64,000 nt of DNA from Avoscillospira sp045580485 (GTDB lineage Bacteria > Bacillota > Clostridia > Oscillospirales > Oscillospiraceae): NCBI GenBank assembly GCA_045580485.1, contig JAZNNW010000145.1:24636-88635 (forward strand), written 5' to 3'. The notes under the pieces are model-generated. The model did no database searches, had not been told where the DNA came from, and saw only the letters and a program-made list of their open reading frames with translations. The position numbers were made by a program, and so were the translations under genes. Positions 1-6,103 of this stretch are shown one piece after another; position 1 is the stretch's first letter, and each line of letters begins with the position of its first letter.

Positions 1-1
1 T

Positions 2-406
2 GAGGGTGAGCCGCTGTGGCTTGCTGATGCGGCAGTCAATGAGGCGGCTGTGGAGGTGCAGGAGCTGTTCACCGTGCAGGATGAGATGGTCGGACAGATC
101 GCCGAGTACCTGGATACGATGCTTCCTGATGCGTGGGATACGATGTCACCGGAAGACCGGGTGGGCTTTATACAGGGGTATTCTCCACGGGATCTGACTG
201 CCTGCACCAAGCGTCGGGACGTGGTGTGTATCTCCGAGATCCGCTGCGAGATGTGCGGAGACAGCAAAGCCCAGAACGGCGGCAACGATTCCCTGAGCCG
301 CCGTATCGCGGGTATCATGAACAATATGCCCGGCTGGGTGAACGACGGAACGCGGATACGAGTGCCGGGATATGGCAGGCAGAGAATCTACAAAAGAAGG
401 TCGTAG
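2..406 (+). CDS. VapE-type phage replication protein, C-terminal end (partial)
   Basis: The reading frame is open from base 2 and ends at 404-406, so the window cuts off the N-terminus. The visible 134 residues end in a helical domain (EYLDTMLPDAW, SLSRRIAGIMNNMPGW) and a basic tail. These resemble the end of virulence-associated protein E, a primase/helicase-like ATPase used for phage and island replication. The ATPase motifs would lie upstream and cannot be checked. A repeat array that looks like an origin starts right after the stop codon, which suits a replication initiator or helicase. Family call from the C-terminus only. Confidence 0.7.
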   Translation, partial: EGEPLWLADAAVNEAAVEVQELFTVQDEMVGQIAEYLDTMLPDAWDTMSPEDRVGFIQGYSPRDLTACTKRRDVVCISEIRCEMCGDSKAQNGGNDSLSRRIAGIMNNMPGWVNDGTRIRVPGYGRQRIYKRRS

Positions 407-409
407 GGT

Positions 410-703
410 GGACAATGGGACAATGGTGGACAATGATTTTCGCAAACTTTTTGTTAGGGTGGGATATATACCGTTCAATTTGGTGGGACAATGAATCGGC
501 TTTTCGGCATTGTCCCAGTCATTGTCCCGGTCATTGTCCACCCCTCAAACCATTGAAAACACTACATTTTTTACTATATGGGACAATGGGGACAATAATT
601 ATATAAATTACATACGAGACGAGATTAGAAATAGCGTAAAAAAAACATATATCTTATACTTGTAGTACTTTATAGAAAATATCGTCCAGCATTGTCATTG
701 TCC
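410..703. repeat. GGACAATG repeat array around an AT-rich stretch (possible phage origin)
   Basis: This roughly 315-bp gap between the VapE end and the nuclease gene has no convincing gene. It holds nine exact copies of GGACAATG or its complement, starting at 410, 418, 428, 486 and 581 (plus) and 508, 520, 532 and 696 (minus), plus 7/8 matches at 590 and 690. The three minus copies at 508, 520 and 532 are spaced exactly 12 bp apart. Bases 591-685 between the last copies are very AT-rich, like an unwinding element. Iterons next to an AT-rich stretch and a replication gene suggest an origin. A regulatory role is the alternative. Confidence 0.55.
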
Positions 704-722
704 ACTTTGGGGGTGGTTCGCC

Positions 723-1010
723 GTGCAGCTGGAAAAGGATGTGGAAGGCTATCTCGTTCGGCAGGTCGGTAAGTTGGGCGGTCAGTGTGTCAAGTTCCTG
801 CCTGATATCGAGAACGGATTTCCCGACAGGCTGGTCTTGCTGCCGGGCGGTGTATCGGTATGGGTAGAGCTGAAAAACGGCACGAGCGAAAAGACCAGAC
901 GGCTGCAGAGGATGCAGCACCAAAAGCTGAGGAAGTTAGGACAACGGGTGGAAGTTGTGCAGACTAAGGAAGCGGTGGATGTGCTGTTGAGAGATTATTC
1001 ACCCGGGTAA
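723..1010 (+). CDS. VRR-NUC domain nuclease
   Basis: A 95-residue single-domain protein with the VRR-NUC (PD-(D/E)XK-like) pattern. It has G-x-PDR at about residues 33-38 (GFPDRLVLLP), then VWVELKNG, whose E and K complete the metal site, and a helical tail. Stand-alone VRR-NUC proteins are common in the replication blocks of phages of Gram-positive bacteria and act on branched DNA or as replication accessories. GTG start. The gene follows the repeat array and precedes the opposite-strand block, with a terminator in between. Confidence 0.85.
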   Translation: MQLEKDVEGYLVRQVGKLGGQCVKFLPDIENGFPDRLVLLPGGVSVWVELKNGTSEKTRRLQRMQHQKLRKLGQRVEVVQTKEAVDVLLRDYSPG

Positions 1011-1011
1011 G

Positions 1012-1053
1012 AAAAAAAGTGACCCACCGTATCAGGAGCTGATACGGTGGGTC
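1012..1053 (-). terminator. Rho-independent terminator of the minus-strand block
   Basis: A perfect 15-bp stem (1021-1035 with 1039-1053) and a 3-nt loop. On the minus strand a T-run follows (the A-run at 1012-1018 on the plus strand), so it ends minus-strand transcription coming through 1060. It may also slow plus-strand readthrough from the VRR-NUC gene. Confidence 0.85.
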
Positions 1054-1059
1054 GGGGGT

Positions 1060-1557
1060 TCAGTTGTTTAGGGCGTCGTCCAGAGCCAGCAGCGAGTCCG
1101 GTAGTTTTTTACTGTCATAGTTGACGGGCATTAGCACCGCGACACAGTCGGGACTGAACAAGAAGACCGGGGACTTTTTGCTTGATCCCATTATGCTGAC
1201 CGGGTGGAATGGTTCCCAAAGACCGCCGTTGATGAGGATGATGTTGTTTTGATGTTTACCCGACGGTCTGAGAACGCGGCACAGGGATTTATGGCGAGGA
1301 ATGAGGATGCCGGTGTCTCGGGTGTCCGCGGCGTCGGCTGCTTCCCTGAGGAATCTCAGGAACGTGTCAGCACAGGCTGCGGGCTCCAGTTTTACCCTTG
1401 GACGACTTTCGAGTTCCTCCAGCAGGGAAACACCTTCGACCATCAGGCCAAAGTAGCACCGTCGGTCGATCAGGAACAGGCGGTCGTCCTTGATTTGGTA
1501 GCGGAAATGGTTTCTTGCAGCTGCGCAGAGCGCAGGAACGGAAAAGGATCGTTTCAT
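1060..1557 (-). CDS. Unknown phage accessory protein, 165 aa
   Basis: The start is the ATG at 1557, not the upstream in-frame one, because TAGGAGGT lies 5-12 bases before it. The protein has a basic N-terminus, a middle rich in Leu, Glu and Arg, and a hydrophobic C-terminal half (SPVFLFSPDCVAVLMPV). I recognise no family. It is the last gene of the minus-strand block and sits next to that block's terminator, so it is probably co-transcribed with 1562-1828 and 1902-2384. Such blocks inside phage genomes often carry accessory or anti-defence functions, but nothing in this sequence proves that. Confidence 0.7.
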   Translation of the reverse strand: MKRSFSVPALCAAARNHFRYQIKDDRLFLIDRRCYFGLMVEGVSLLEELESRPRVKLEPAACADTFLRFLREAADAADTRDTGILIPRHKSLCRVLRPSGKHQNNIILINGGLWEPFHPVSIMGSSKKSPVFLFSPDCVAVLMPVNYDSKKLPDSLLALDDALNN

Positions 1558-1561
1558 GATA

Positions 1562-1828
1562 TTACCTCCTAAGTGATCTGTTTTTCTCCGGTTGGTGGGC
1601 GGGGTTCCAAGCAATCATTTTTCCCCACACCCCCACGCTCTCGATCCGAATGCGCCTTTTGGCGGACAGGATCTCGACATTTCGCCATTGCGACCGTGAC
1701 ATTTCCCGGTATTCTACGATGACTTCATTGTCTCGTTCCCATCGTTTCGAGAAGTCTGTACGGAACTGGTCGAGATCAATTCCCATTTGTTTTTTAACAT
1801 AATCGATGATTTTTTCTCGGGTATCCAC
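1562..1828 (-). CDS. Unknown small phage protein, 88 aa
   Basis: GTG start at 1828 behind a strong TTAGGAGG. The reading frame runs into the ribosome binding site of the next gene, so the two are closely coupled. The sequence is charged, with many Glu and Arg residues and several Trp. The last 25 or so residues (WNPAHQPEKNRSLRR) look like read-through of spacer. No family is recognised. The same Shine-Dalgarno sequence, TTAGGAGGTAATATC, stands before both this gene and 1060-1557, which suggests a duplicated gene-start cassette. Confidence 0.65.
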   Translation of the reverse strand: MDTREKIIDYVKKQMGIDLDQFRTDFSKRWERDNEVIVEYREMSRSQWRNVEILSAKRRIRIESVGVWGKMIAWNPAHQPEKNRSLRR

Positions 1829-1901
1829 GATATTACCTCCTAAGTGATTTATTTGTTGAATGGGCTGGGACCTGATAGGCTCAGACCCCGCAGGAAGCCG
1901 T

Positions 1902-2384
1902 TTAGATATCGCCCCAAGGAAAGTTTTGGTACTCTTCGGTGTTGACCACTAGGAACGATTTGTAGACCCGAGAGAAGTCAATCAGAGCCAGCAGCAAAGG
2001 ATCGTTGCGTGTGGCATCTTCGCTGGCTTGGTAGATCAGACAGTCAAGGAGTTTACATAATTTATAGTGCCAGGGGAGCAATACTTCATGATGGTTCCGG
2101 TATTGGCGCTCCTCGATCAGTGGTGGTACCTCGGGCATATCGGGAATGGTCACGGGGTCGGTGTTTTTGTATCTGGCATTTGTGGCGGCCTCGTTGAGGG
2201 CGTACAGCCGATTAAAAATCAGACCCGCGGAGTAAAAGCCGTAGCGGTCGCGGCAGTCGGCAAGGGCTTCGTGGAGGCTCTGGGGAGCTTCAAAGCCGAA
2301 GCGATTAAAGCCGCTGTTCATGATGTACTCGAGAGAGTTTGCAAGCGTGGCATGGGATCGGGTTGACATGATAAAACTTGACAT
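1902..2384 (-). CDS. Unknown phage accessory protein, 160 aa
   Basis: I chose the ATG at 2384 because AAAGGAG lies at the right distance. The upstream ATG at 2411 lies inside a palindromic operator and lacks such a site. The protein is soluble-looking and rich in Asn, Leu and aromatics (SHATLANSLEYIMNSGFNRF, LPWHYKLCKLLDCLIYQ), with no membrane segment. No family is recognised. It is the first gene after the 22-bp palindrome, so it is probably regulated from that site. Confidence 0.7.
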   Translation of the reverse strand: MSSFIMSTRSHATLANSLEYIMNSGFNRFGFEAPQSLHEALADCRDRYGFYSAGLIFNRLYALNEAATNARYKNTDPVTIPDMPEVPPLIEERQYRNHHEVLLPWHYKLCKLLDCLIYQASEDATRNDPLLLALIDFSRVYKSFLVVNTEEYQNFPWGDI

Positions 2385-2405
2385 TGTTTTAGCTCCTTTC
2401 TTTTT

Positions 2406-2427
2406 CGACATACATCGATGTATGTCG
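2406..2427. promoter_or_regulatory. Perfect 22-bp palindrome (operator)
   Basis: A perfect inverted repeat centred on ATCGAT with arms CGACATAC and GTATGTCG. It lies between the ribbon-helix-helix-like gene and the start of 1902-2384. On the minus strand a -10-like TATAAAAT (2430-2437) lies just upstream, so a protein bound here would block transcription. A close copy occurs at 2916-2933. Confidence 0.65.
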
Positions 2428-2437
2428 TTATTTTATA

Positions 2438-2456
2438 GGGGACTGATTTAGTCCCC
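2438..2456 (-). terminator. Short hairpin at the end of the ribbon-helix-helix-like gene
   Basis: GGGGACT at 2438-2444 pairs with AGTCCCC at 2450-2456, overlapping the TAA stop at 2448-2450. An AT-rich tail follows on the minus strand. It is probably a weak terminator or an mRNA-stabilising stem. Confidence 0.45.
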
Positions 2457-2654
2457 ACTTTTGATGTATTGTGATAGCGCGTCTCTGAATATCCCGGTAA
2501 CGCCTTTCCCTTCGTCGTCTTTATGCGCTTCGAGATAGTCAATCAGATCGCCGTCGGTGTCATACCGGAAGCTAACTCCGTATCGCTTGTAGTTAGCTGC
2601 CATCCACCGACTCTTGACTTCGGTGCTCGTGGTGGTTTTTCTTTTCTCCGCTAT
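2448..2654 (-). CDS. Ribbon-helix-helix-like small DNA-binding protein, probable ATA start
   Basis: The frame reads (M)AEKRKTTTSTEVKSRW and so on, 68 residues. It resembles small phage and plasmid RHH proteins that start AEKRKTTT and have a strand (YGVSFRY) followed by helices. The codon where homologues would have ATG is ATA (2652-2654). A Shine-Dalgarno-like AGAGGGGG stands about 9 bases upstream. The only in-frame conventional starts are TTG codons further upstream without binding sites. Two palindromes flank the gene (2406-2427, 2916-2933), as expected for an autoregulator. The family call is tentative. Confidence 0.5.
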   Translation of the reverse strand: MAEKRKTTTSTEVKSRWMAANYKRYGVSFRYDTDGDLIDYLEAHKDDEGKGVTGIFRDALSQYIKSGD

Positions 2655-2768
2655 TGACTTCGACCCCCTCTTCGTGTAAAATGTGGGCAAGGGCGGCGAC
2701 CGCGGCAACGGTCACGGCTCAACCACAGGATACAGTGAAGATTGGCCGCTTCCTATGCTCGGGGGCGG

Positions 2769-2849
2769 TCATTTCTTCGTTGCTTGGATAACTCCGAAAA
2801 TGACAACGGCTAACAATGTAAGCAGTGCAAGCACTTCTGATATTGTCAT
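2769..2849 (-). CDS. 26-residue holin-like type I toxin candidate
   Basis: ATG at 2849 with GGGAGGTGG 5 bases upstream. The peptide starts MTISEVLALLTLL, continues as one hydrophobic helix (AVVIFGVIQ) and ends ATKK before TGA. This is the layout of the putative holin-like toxin family (TxpA/BsrG-type membrane peptides), which is usually silenced by an antisense RNA. It is the first gene of the minus-strand block. Bases 2690-2768 downstream are GC-rich with repeated GACCGC/GCGGTC words, where a convergent antitoxin RNA would be expected. The antitoxin is not identified. Confidence 0.6.
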   Translation of the reverse strand: MTISEVLALLTLLAVVIFGVIQATKK

Positions 2850-2915
2850 TTTACCACCTCCCGCTTATGTAGGGTAGTGGTGAGCCGTTCCGCCCTTGCT
2901 TGCCCTCATGATACA

Positions 2916-2933
2916 ACATACAACGATGTATGT
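2916..2933. promoter_or_regulatory. Second copy of the palindromic operator
   Basis: ACATAC and GTATGT arms around AACGAT. It matches the core of the perfect palindrome at 2406-2427 except for one position. It lies upstream of both the minus-strand toxin gene (start 2849) and the plus-strand late promoter at 3018, so it could control either direction. Confidence 0.6.
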
Positions 2934-3017
2934 CAAGCCCTTTTTTCAAAAATTTTTTAGAAACTTTCGACACAACACGACCGAAAAGATGTCCGCCAAT
3001 GTCCGCTTTTAATGTGT

Positions 3018-3023
3018 TATACT
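3018..3023 (+). promoter_or_regulatory. Extended -10 promoter before the packaging genes
   Basis: TGTTATACT, an extended -10 (TGn plus TATACT), lies about 55 bases upstream of the small terminase start. No good -35 is visible. It is the likely start of the rightward late operon. Confidence 0.45.
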
Positions 3024-3079
3024 GGTATCATCAGAGAAAGCGAAAGAGAGAAAGAGCACAGAAGAGGGAGGCGGAAACG

Positions 3080-3502
3080 ATGGCAAACGAGGAAAATTTG
3101 ATCCCGTTCAACGAAAGATCGAAAGAAGAGTGTCGGGCGATCCAGTCGGCCGGTGGTGTCGCTTCAGTCGCGGCACGTCGTAAGGCCAAGAGTATGAGAG
3201 AGGCGGCGCAGATCCTGCTTTCCGCCGCGCTGACTGACGCGCCCGAAACCCAGAGAGCCTTGGAGACTCTCGGCCTGGAAGCCGACCAGCAAGGCGCCGT
3301 GCTGCTGGCCTCGCTCCGAAGAGCTCAGGCGGGCGACATTGAAGCGGCGCGCTTCGTCCGTGATACAAGCGGACAGGCTCCGGCGCAGATGGTGGAACTC
3401 GGCGGCATGGATGGAAAGCCGATCCAAGAGCTCAACTTGTCGGAACTCAGCGACGAGCAACTGCAGCAGCTACTCAGCAAAAACACCGAAAAAAGCGGCT
3501 AA
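3080..3502 (+). CDS. Terminase small subunit-like protein
   Basis: ATG at 3080 behind GAGGGAGGCGG; the frame is open further upstream but lacks a binding site there. 140 residues: an N-terminal basic region (SAGGVASVAARRKAKSMREA) like the DNA-binding part of small terminases, a helical middle that repeats small-terminase patterns (LGLEADQQGAVLLASLRRA, GDIEAARFVRD), and an acidic C-terminal tail (LSELSDEQLQQLL). This protein would recognise phage DNA and regulate the large subunit. Position before the large terminase supports the call. Confidence 0.7.
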   Translation: MANEENLIPFNERSKEECRAIQSAGGVASVAARRKAKSMREAAQILLSAALTDAPETQRALETLGLEADQQGAVLLASLRRAQAGDIEAARFVRDTSGQAPAQMVELGGMDGKPIQELNLSELSDEQLQQLLSKNTEKSG

Positions 3503-3540
3503 TGTTGTATCGGCGTTGTAAAGCAACAACTGAATATCGA

Positions 3541-3586
3541 AACCCCGAACCGGGAAACCCAGTGTTTCCAATGGCTTCGGGGTTTT
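3541..3586 (+). terminator. Terminator after the small terminase gene
   Basis: AACCCCGAA (3541-3549) pairs with TTCGGGGTT (3576-3584), followed by T residues. A second small hairpin (GGGAAAC/GTTTCC) sits in the loop. Confidence 0.75.
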
Positions 3587-3887
3587 GTCATATCCATTTA
3601 TGATAAGATAATCAGATTGCATACATCCCGCCGCCGCGGGTCGCGGTGGTTAAAGCCTCCCCGTGTCGCCCGCCTGGGTGTGCGTGGTGCGCCGGGTCGC
3701 TGGTCCACCTACCACCTACATACGTAGGCAAGACAATAGGAGAGGGGGTACCCCCAGTGCCCCCTTTTTGCGGAGAGGTACCCCCGGTGCAAAAGGCGAC
3801 CCAACAAAATTTGTGGGTATCTAAAAAGTTATCCACAGTTTTTCCACAGACTTCGCGAACCAAGCGATTACAGGAGGCGAGAGGCAC
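3587..3887. other. Non-coding gap between terminase genes
   Basis: About 300 bases without a convincing gene. They contain a perfect 12-bp palindrome, GGGGGTACCCCC (3744-3755), a second GGTACCCCC (3777-3785), a perfect DnaA-box match TTATCCACA (3829-3837) and a following TTTCCACAG. A cos or pac site is possible here, but nothing proves it. Confidence 0.4.
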
Positions 3888-5396
3888 GTGGCACAGTCGG
3901 ACAGAGATCTCCTGATCGCCGAACTGGCAAAACGCGAACTGGCAAGACGCTCATACCCGGAGTATCTGGCGTATGTGCAGGGGCAGACTTGGAAACGCAC
4001 CAGACTCAGTGAATACCTTGCGTCTGAAGTGCAGGACTTTGTGGAAGCTGATACTGGTCATGCCGTGGATATTTTGGTCGTCCAGTGTCCGCCGCAGCAC
4101 GGAAAATCCGTTTCTCTGACTGAGTCATTCCCTTCGTGGTACATCGGCAAGTATCCGCTTCGGCGGGTCATCCTTGCCGCGTACAATGACGAGTTCGCCG
4201 AGCGGTTCCTGCGCCGGAACAAGGAGAAGGTTAAAGCGTCAGGCAAAAACATATTCGGCATCGAGGTCGGCAAGATCGACCGAGCGACGGAGTTCGAGCT
4301 GACGAACGGTAAGGGACGTATCATCTCTCGCGGTCTCCGCTCCGGTATTACAGGTAACCCCGGCGACCTCGTCATCATTGACGACCCGATTAAGGATCGT
4401 ATGGAGGCATACAGCCCGGCTTTCCGGGAACAGCTGTGGTCTGCGTGGCTTGGCTCCATTAAGACGCGTTTCTCGGCAGGCGCAAAGGTCATAGTTATAG
4501 CGACTCCGTGGCACTTTGACGACTTGATGGCGCGTATCATTGCCCGTGAGTCGAATGTGAAAGTGATCCGGCTCCCCGTTGAAGCCGGTGCGGACGACCC
4601 GCTGGGGCGCGTCCCCGGCGATGCGCTGTGTCCTGAGCTTGGCAAAGACAAGGCTTGGCTGGAGGAGTTCAAACAGGCATACCTGAACGACCCGGGCGGC
4701 GGTCCCGGCGCTTGGGCAGCCATGTACATGTGTAATCCTCGTATTGAGGGAGGCAACATTGTCAAGAAAGATTGGTTCCGTTTCTACGACCCCAAGGACA
4801 TAAGTGAGTGGGGCACGACGATCATCTCCGTGGATGCGGCGTTTAAGGGAAACGAGAACAACGACTTCGTGGCGATCACGGTTTGGTCAAAGCTAGGCGC
4901 AGGTTATTATCTGCGACACTGTTCTAACAAGAAATTGGACTTCCCTCAGACCTTGACTGAGTTGCGGATGATAAAGGCAATGTACCCAGAAGCCTTCACC
5001 GTGTTGGTGGAGGATAAGGCGAACGGCTCTGCTATTATTGCAACTCTGCGGAAAGAAATGCCCGGTGTTTTGGGTGTCAACCCGAAAGGCGGCAAGGAAG
5101 CGCGAGTCAATGCCGTCTCGGGTGTCATCGAAGCAGGAAATGTGTTCATCCCCGAACACGCACCTTGGAAAGAAGATTATCTCGACCAGTGGGCCGGTTT
5201 TCCGGCTGTTCCTCATGATGACATGGTGGATAGCTCCACACAGGCTCTCAGTCATATGCTCTACGCTTCCGGCGACCCACTGTTTAAGGCGCAGGTGTTG
5301 TCGGAGGAAGAGCAGCGCGCGCAACAGGAGCAAGAGGCGTTCCTTGATGGCGACCGCTGCTATGACGTGTATAGCCAGATGGGCGTTTATTACTAA
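3888..5396 (+). CDS. terL: Terminase large subunit
   Basis: The 502-residue packaging ATPase and nuclease. ATPase: Walker A-like CPPQHGKS at residues 67-74 and Walker B LVIIDDP around 161-167. The C-terminal RNase H-like nuclease has its three acidic motifs visible: SVDAAFKG, VLVEDKANG and HDDMVD. The protein pumps DNA through the portal and cuts it. Start is GTG at 3888 with AGGAGGCGAG upstream. The gene is far (385 bp) from the small subunit gene and is followed by a tRNA cluster before the portal gene. Confidence 0.93.
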   Translation: MAQSDRDLLIAELAKRELARRSYPEYLAYVQGQTWKRTRLSEYLASEVQDFVEADTGHAVDILVVQCPPQHGKSVSLTESFPSWYIGKYPLRRVILAAYNDEFAERFLRRNKEKVKASGKNIFGIEVGKIDRATEFELTNGKGRIISRGLRSGITGNPGDLVIIDDPIKDRMEAYSPAFREQLWSAWLGSIKTRFSAGAKVIVIATPWHFDDLMARIIARESNVKVIRLPVEAGADDPLGRVPGDALCPELGKDKAWLEEFKQAYLNDPGGGPGAWAAMYMCNPRIEGGNIVKKDWFRFYDPKDISEWGTTIISVDAAFKGNENNDFVAITVWSKLGAGYYLRHCSNKKLDFPQTLTELRMIKAMYPEAFTVLVEDKANGSAIIATLRKEMPGVLGVNPKGGKEARVNAVSGVIEAGNVFIPEHAPWKEDYLDQWAGFPAVPHDDMVDSSTQALSHMLYASGDPLFKAQVLSEEEQRAQQEQEAFLDGDRCYDVYSQMGVYY

Positions 5397-5468
5397 TAAG
5401 GCCGCCTAAGAATTGTAGCTTTGTCGGTATCAGTAATAATTTTAGCACGGCCAGTAATTAAAGAAATG

Positions 5469-5518
5469 CCCGCTTTATTTTACTTAGCTCCCGAGCAGGG
5501 AAGTGTAATTAAAGCGGG
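5469..5518 (+). other. Long imperfect hairpin after the large terminase gene
   Basis: CCCGCTTTA (5469-5477) pairs with TAAAGCGGG (5510-5518), and most bases between continue the stem (TACTT with AAGTG, CTCCC with AGGGA). It lies between the terminase stop and the first tRNA. It may be a terminator or an RNA-processing structure. A decayed tRNA is possible but I cannot fold one. Confidence 0.5.
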
Positions 5519-5526
5519 TTTAAGAT

Positions 5527-5602
5527 TGGGATGTAGCCAAGTGGTTAAGGCATCGGACTTTGACTCCGATATGCGTTGGTTCGAATCCAACTGTCCCAGC
5601 CA
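5527..5602 (+). tRNA. tRNA-Gln (anticodon TTG)
   Basis: A complete cloverleaf of 76 nt with encoded CCA. Acceptor TGGGATG/TGTCCCA, D-arm with AGTGGTTAAGG, anticodon loop CTTTGAC with T33 and TTG, and a T-arm with GGTTCGAATCC. It is phage-borne, first of three tRNA genes between terminase and portal. Confidence 0.93.
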
Positions 5603-5605
5603 TAC

Positions 5606-5695
5606 GGAAGCGTAAAGCGTAATTGGTAGCGCAGCGGTCCAGAAAACCGTAGTCCTTAACGGGACCTGTGGGTTCGAGCCCTACCGCTTCCGCCA
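5606..5695 (+). tRNA. Class II tRNA, probably Ser, with an unusual anticodon loop (AGA)
   Basis: Acceptor GGAAGCG/CGCTTCC, G73, encoded CCA, T-arm GTGGG-TTCGAGC-CCTAC and a long variable arm (GTCC...GGAC) mark a class II tRNA. The G73 fits Ser. The anticodon stem GCGGT/ACCGT leaves the loop CCAGAAA, so position 33 is C instead of the near-universal T and the anticodon reads AGA. Four bases (TAAA) instead of two join the acceptor and D stems. It may be a real but divergent Ser tRNA or a decaying one. Confidence 0.75.
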
Positions 5696-5698
5696 TAT

Positions 5699-5787
5699 GG
5701 AGGCTTGCCGTAATCGGTATCGGAGCGGTTTGCTAAACCGTCCAGGTGTGAAAGCCTGTACAGGTTCGAGTCCTGTAGTCTCCGCCA
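5699..5787 (+). tRNA. tRNA-Ser (anticodon GCT)
   Basis: Class II tRNA with acceptor GGAGGCT/AGTCTCC, D-stem CCG/CGG, anticodon loop TTGCTAA (GCT), a long variable arm (CAGG...CCTG), T-arm ACAGG-TTCGAGT-CCTGT, G73 and encoded CCA. It starts 3 bases after the previous tRNA and has a near-identical anticodon stem, suggesting a shared origin. Confidence 0.93.
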
Positions 5788-5833
5788 ATTCAGTCAACTA
5801 TGAGTCAAGTAAATTCAGAGCGGAGGTCAGAAA

Positions 5834-6103
5834 ATGATTAACGCACTTTACGGAGCATTAGGAGCGATCCTTGTGCTCTTATTATTTGCCGCAGGCGTGT
5901 ACACGGGGTGCAGGCTTTACGCCAAGGCGAGGGACACAGAGGAGGCGAGACGGCCGAAAGCCGAGCCTCCCGAGGAAACGGAACGGCGTCAGCTGATCGC
6001 AGATCAGAGGGCGTTCCGACAGCTAATGAGCTACAACGCAGACGTAGCATATGACACCGACTTTAAGTCAGACCAATTCACAGCAGAGGGTGGTGAGGGC
6101 TAA
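5834..6103 (+). CDS. Small phage membrane protein
   Basis: 89 residues with one N-terminal membrane helix (about residues 5-24, LYGALGAILVLLLFAAGVY) and a charged cytoplasmic tail. GGAGG lies before ATG 5834. Its stop overlaps the portal start by one base (TAATG), so the two are translationally coupled. Small membrane proteins in this position are common in podovirus-like phages. The function is unknown. Confidence 0.8.
   Translation: MINALYGALGAILVLLLFAAGVYTGCRLYAKARDTEEARRPKAEPPEETERRQLIADQRAFRQLMSYNADVAYDTDFKSDQFTAEGGEG

Noticed and set aside
2683..2877. 64-codon plus-strand ORF
   Set aside because: It is opposite the holin-like peptide and lacks a ribosome site. The minus-strand peptide explains the region better.
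3829..3837. Perfect DnaA box between the terminase genes as a replication origin
   Set aside because: Only one perfect box and a partial one are present, with no AT-rich stretch. The repeat array at 410-703 is a better origin candidate.
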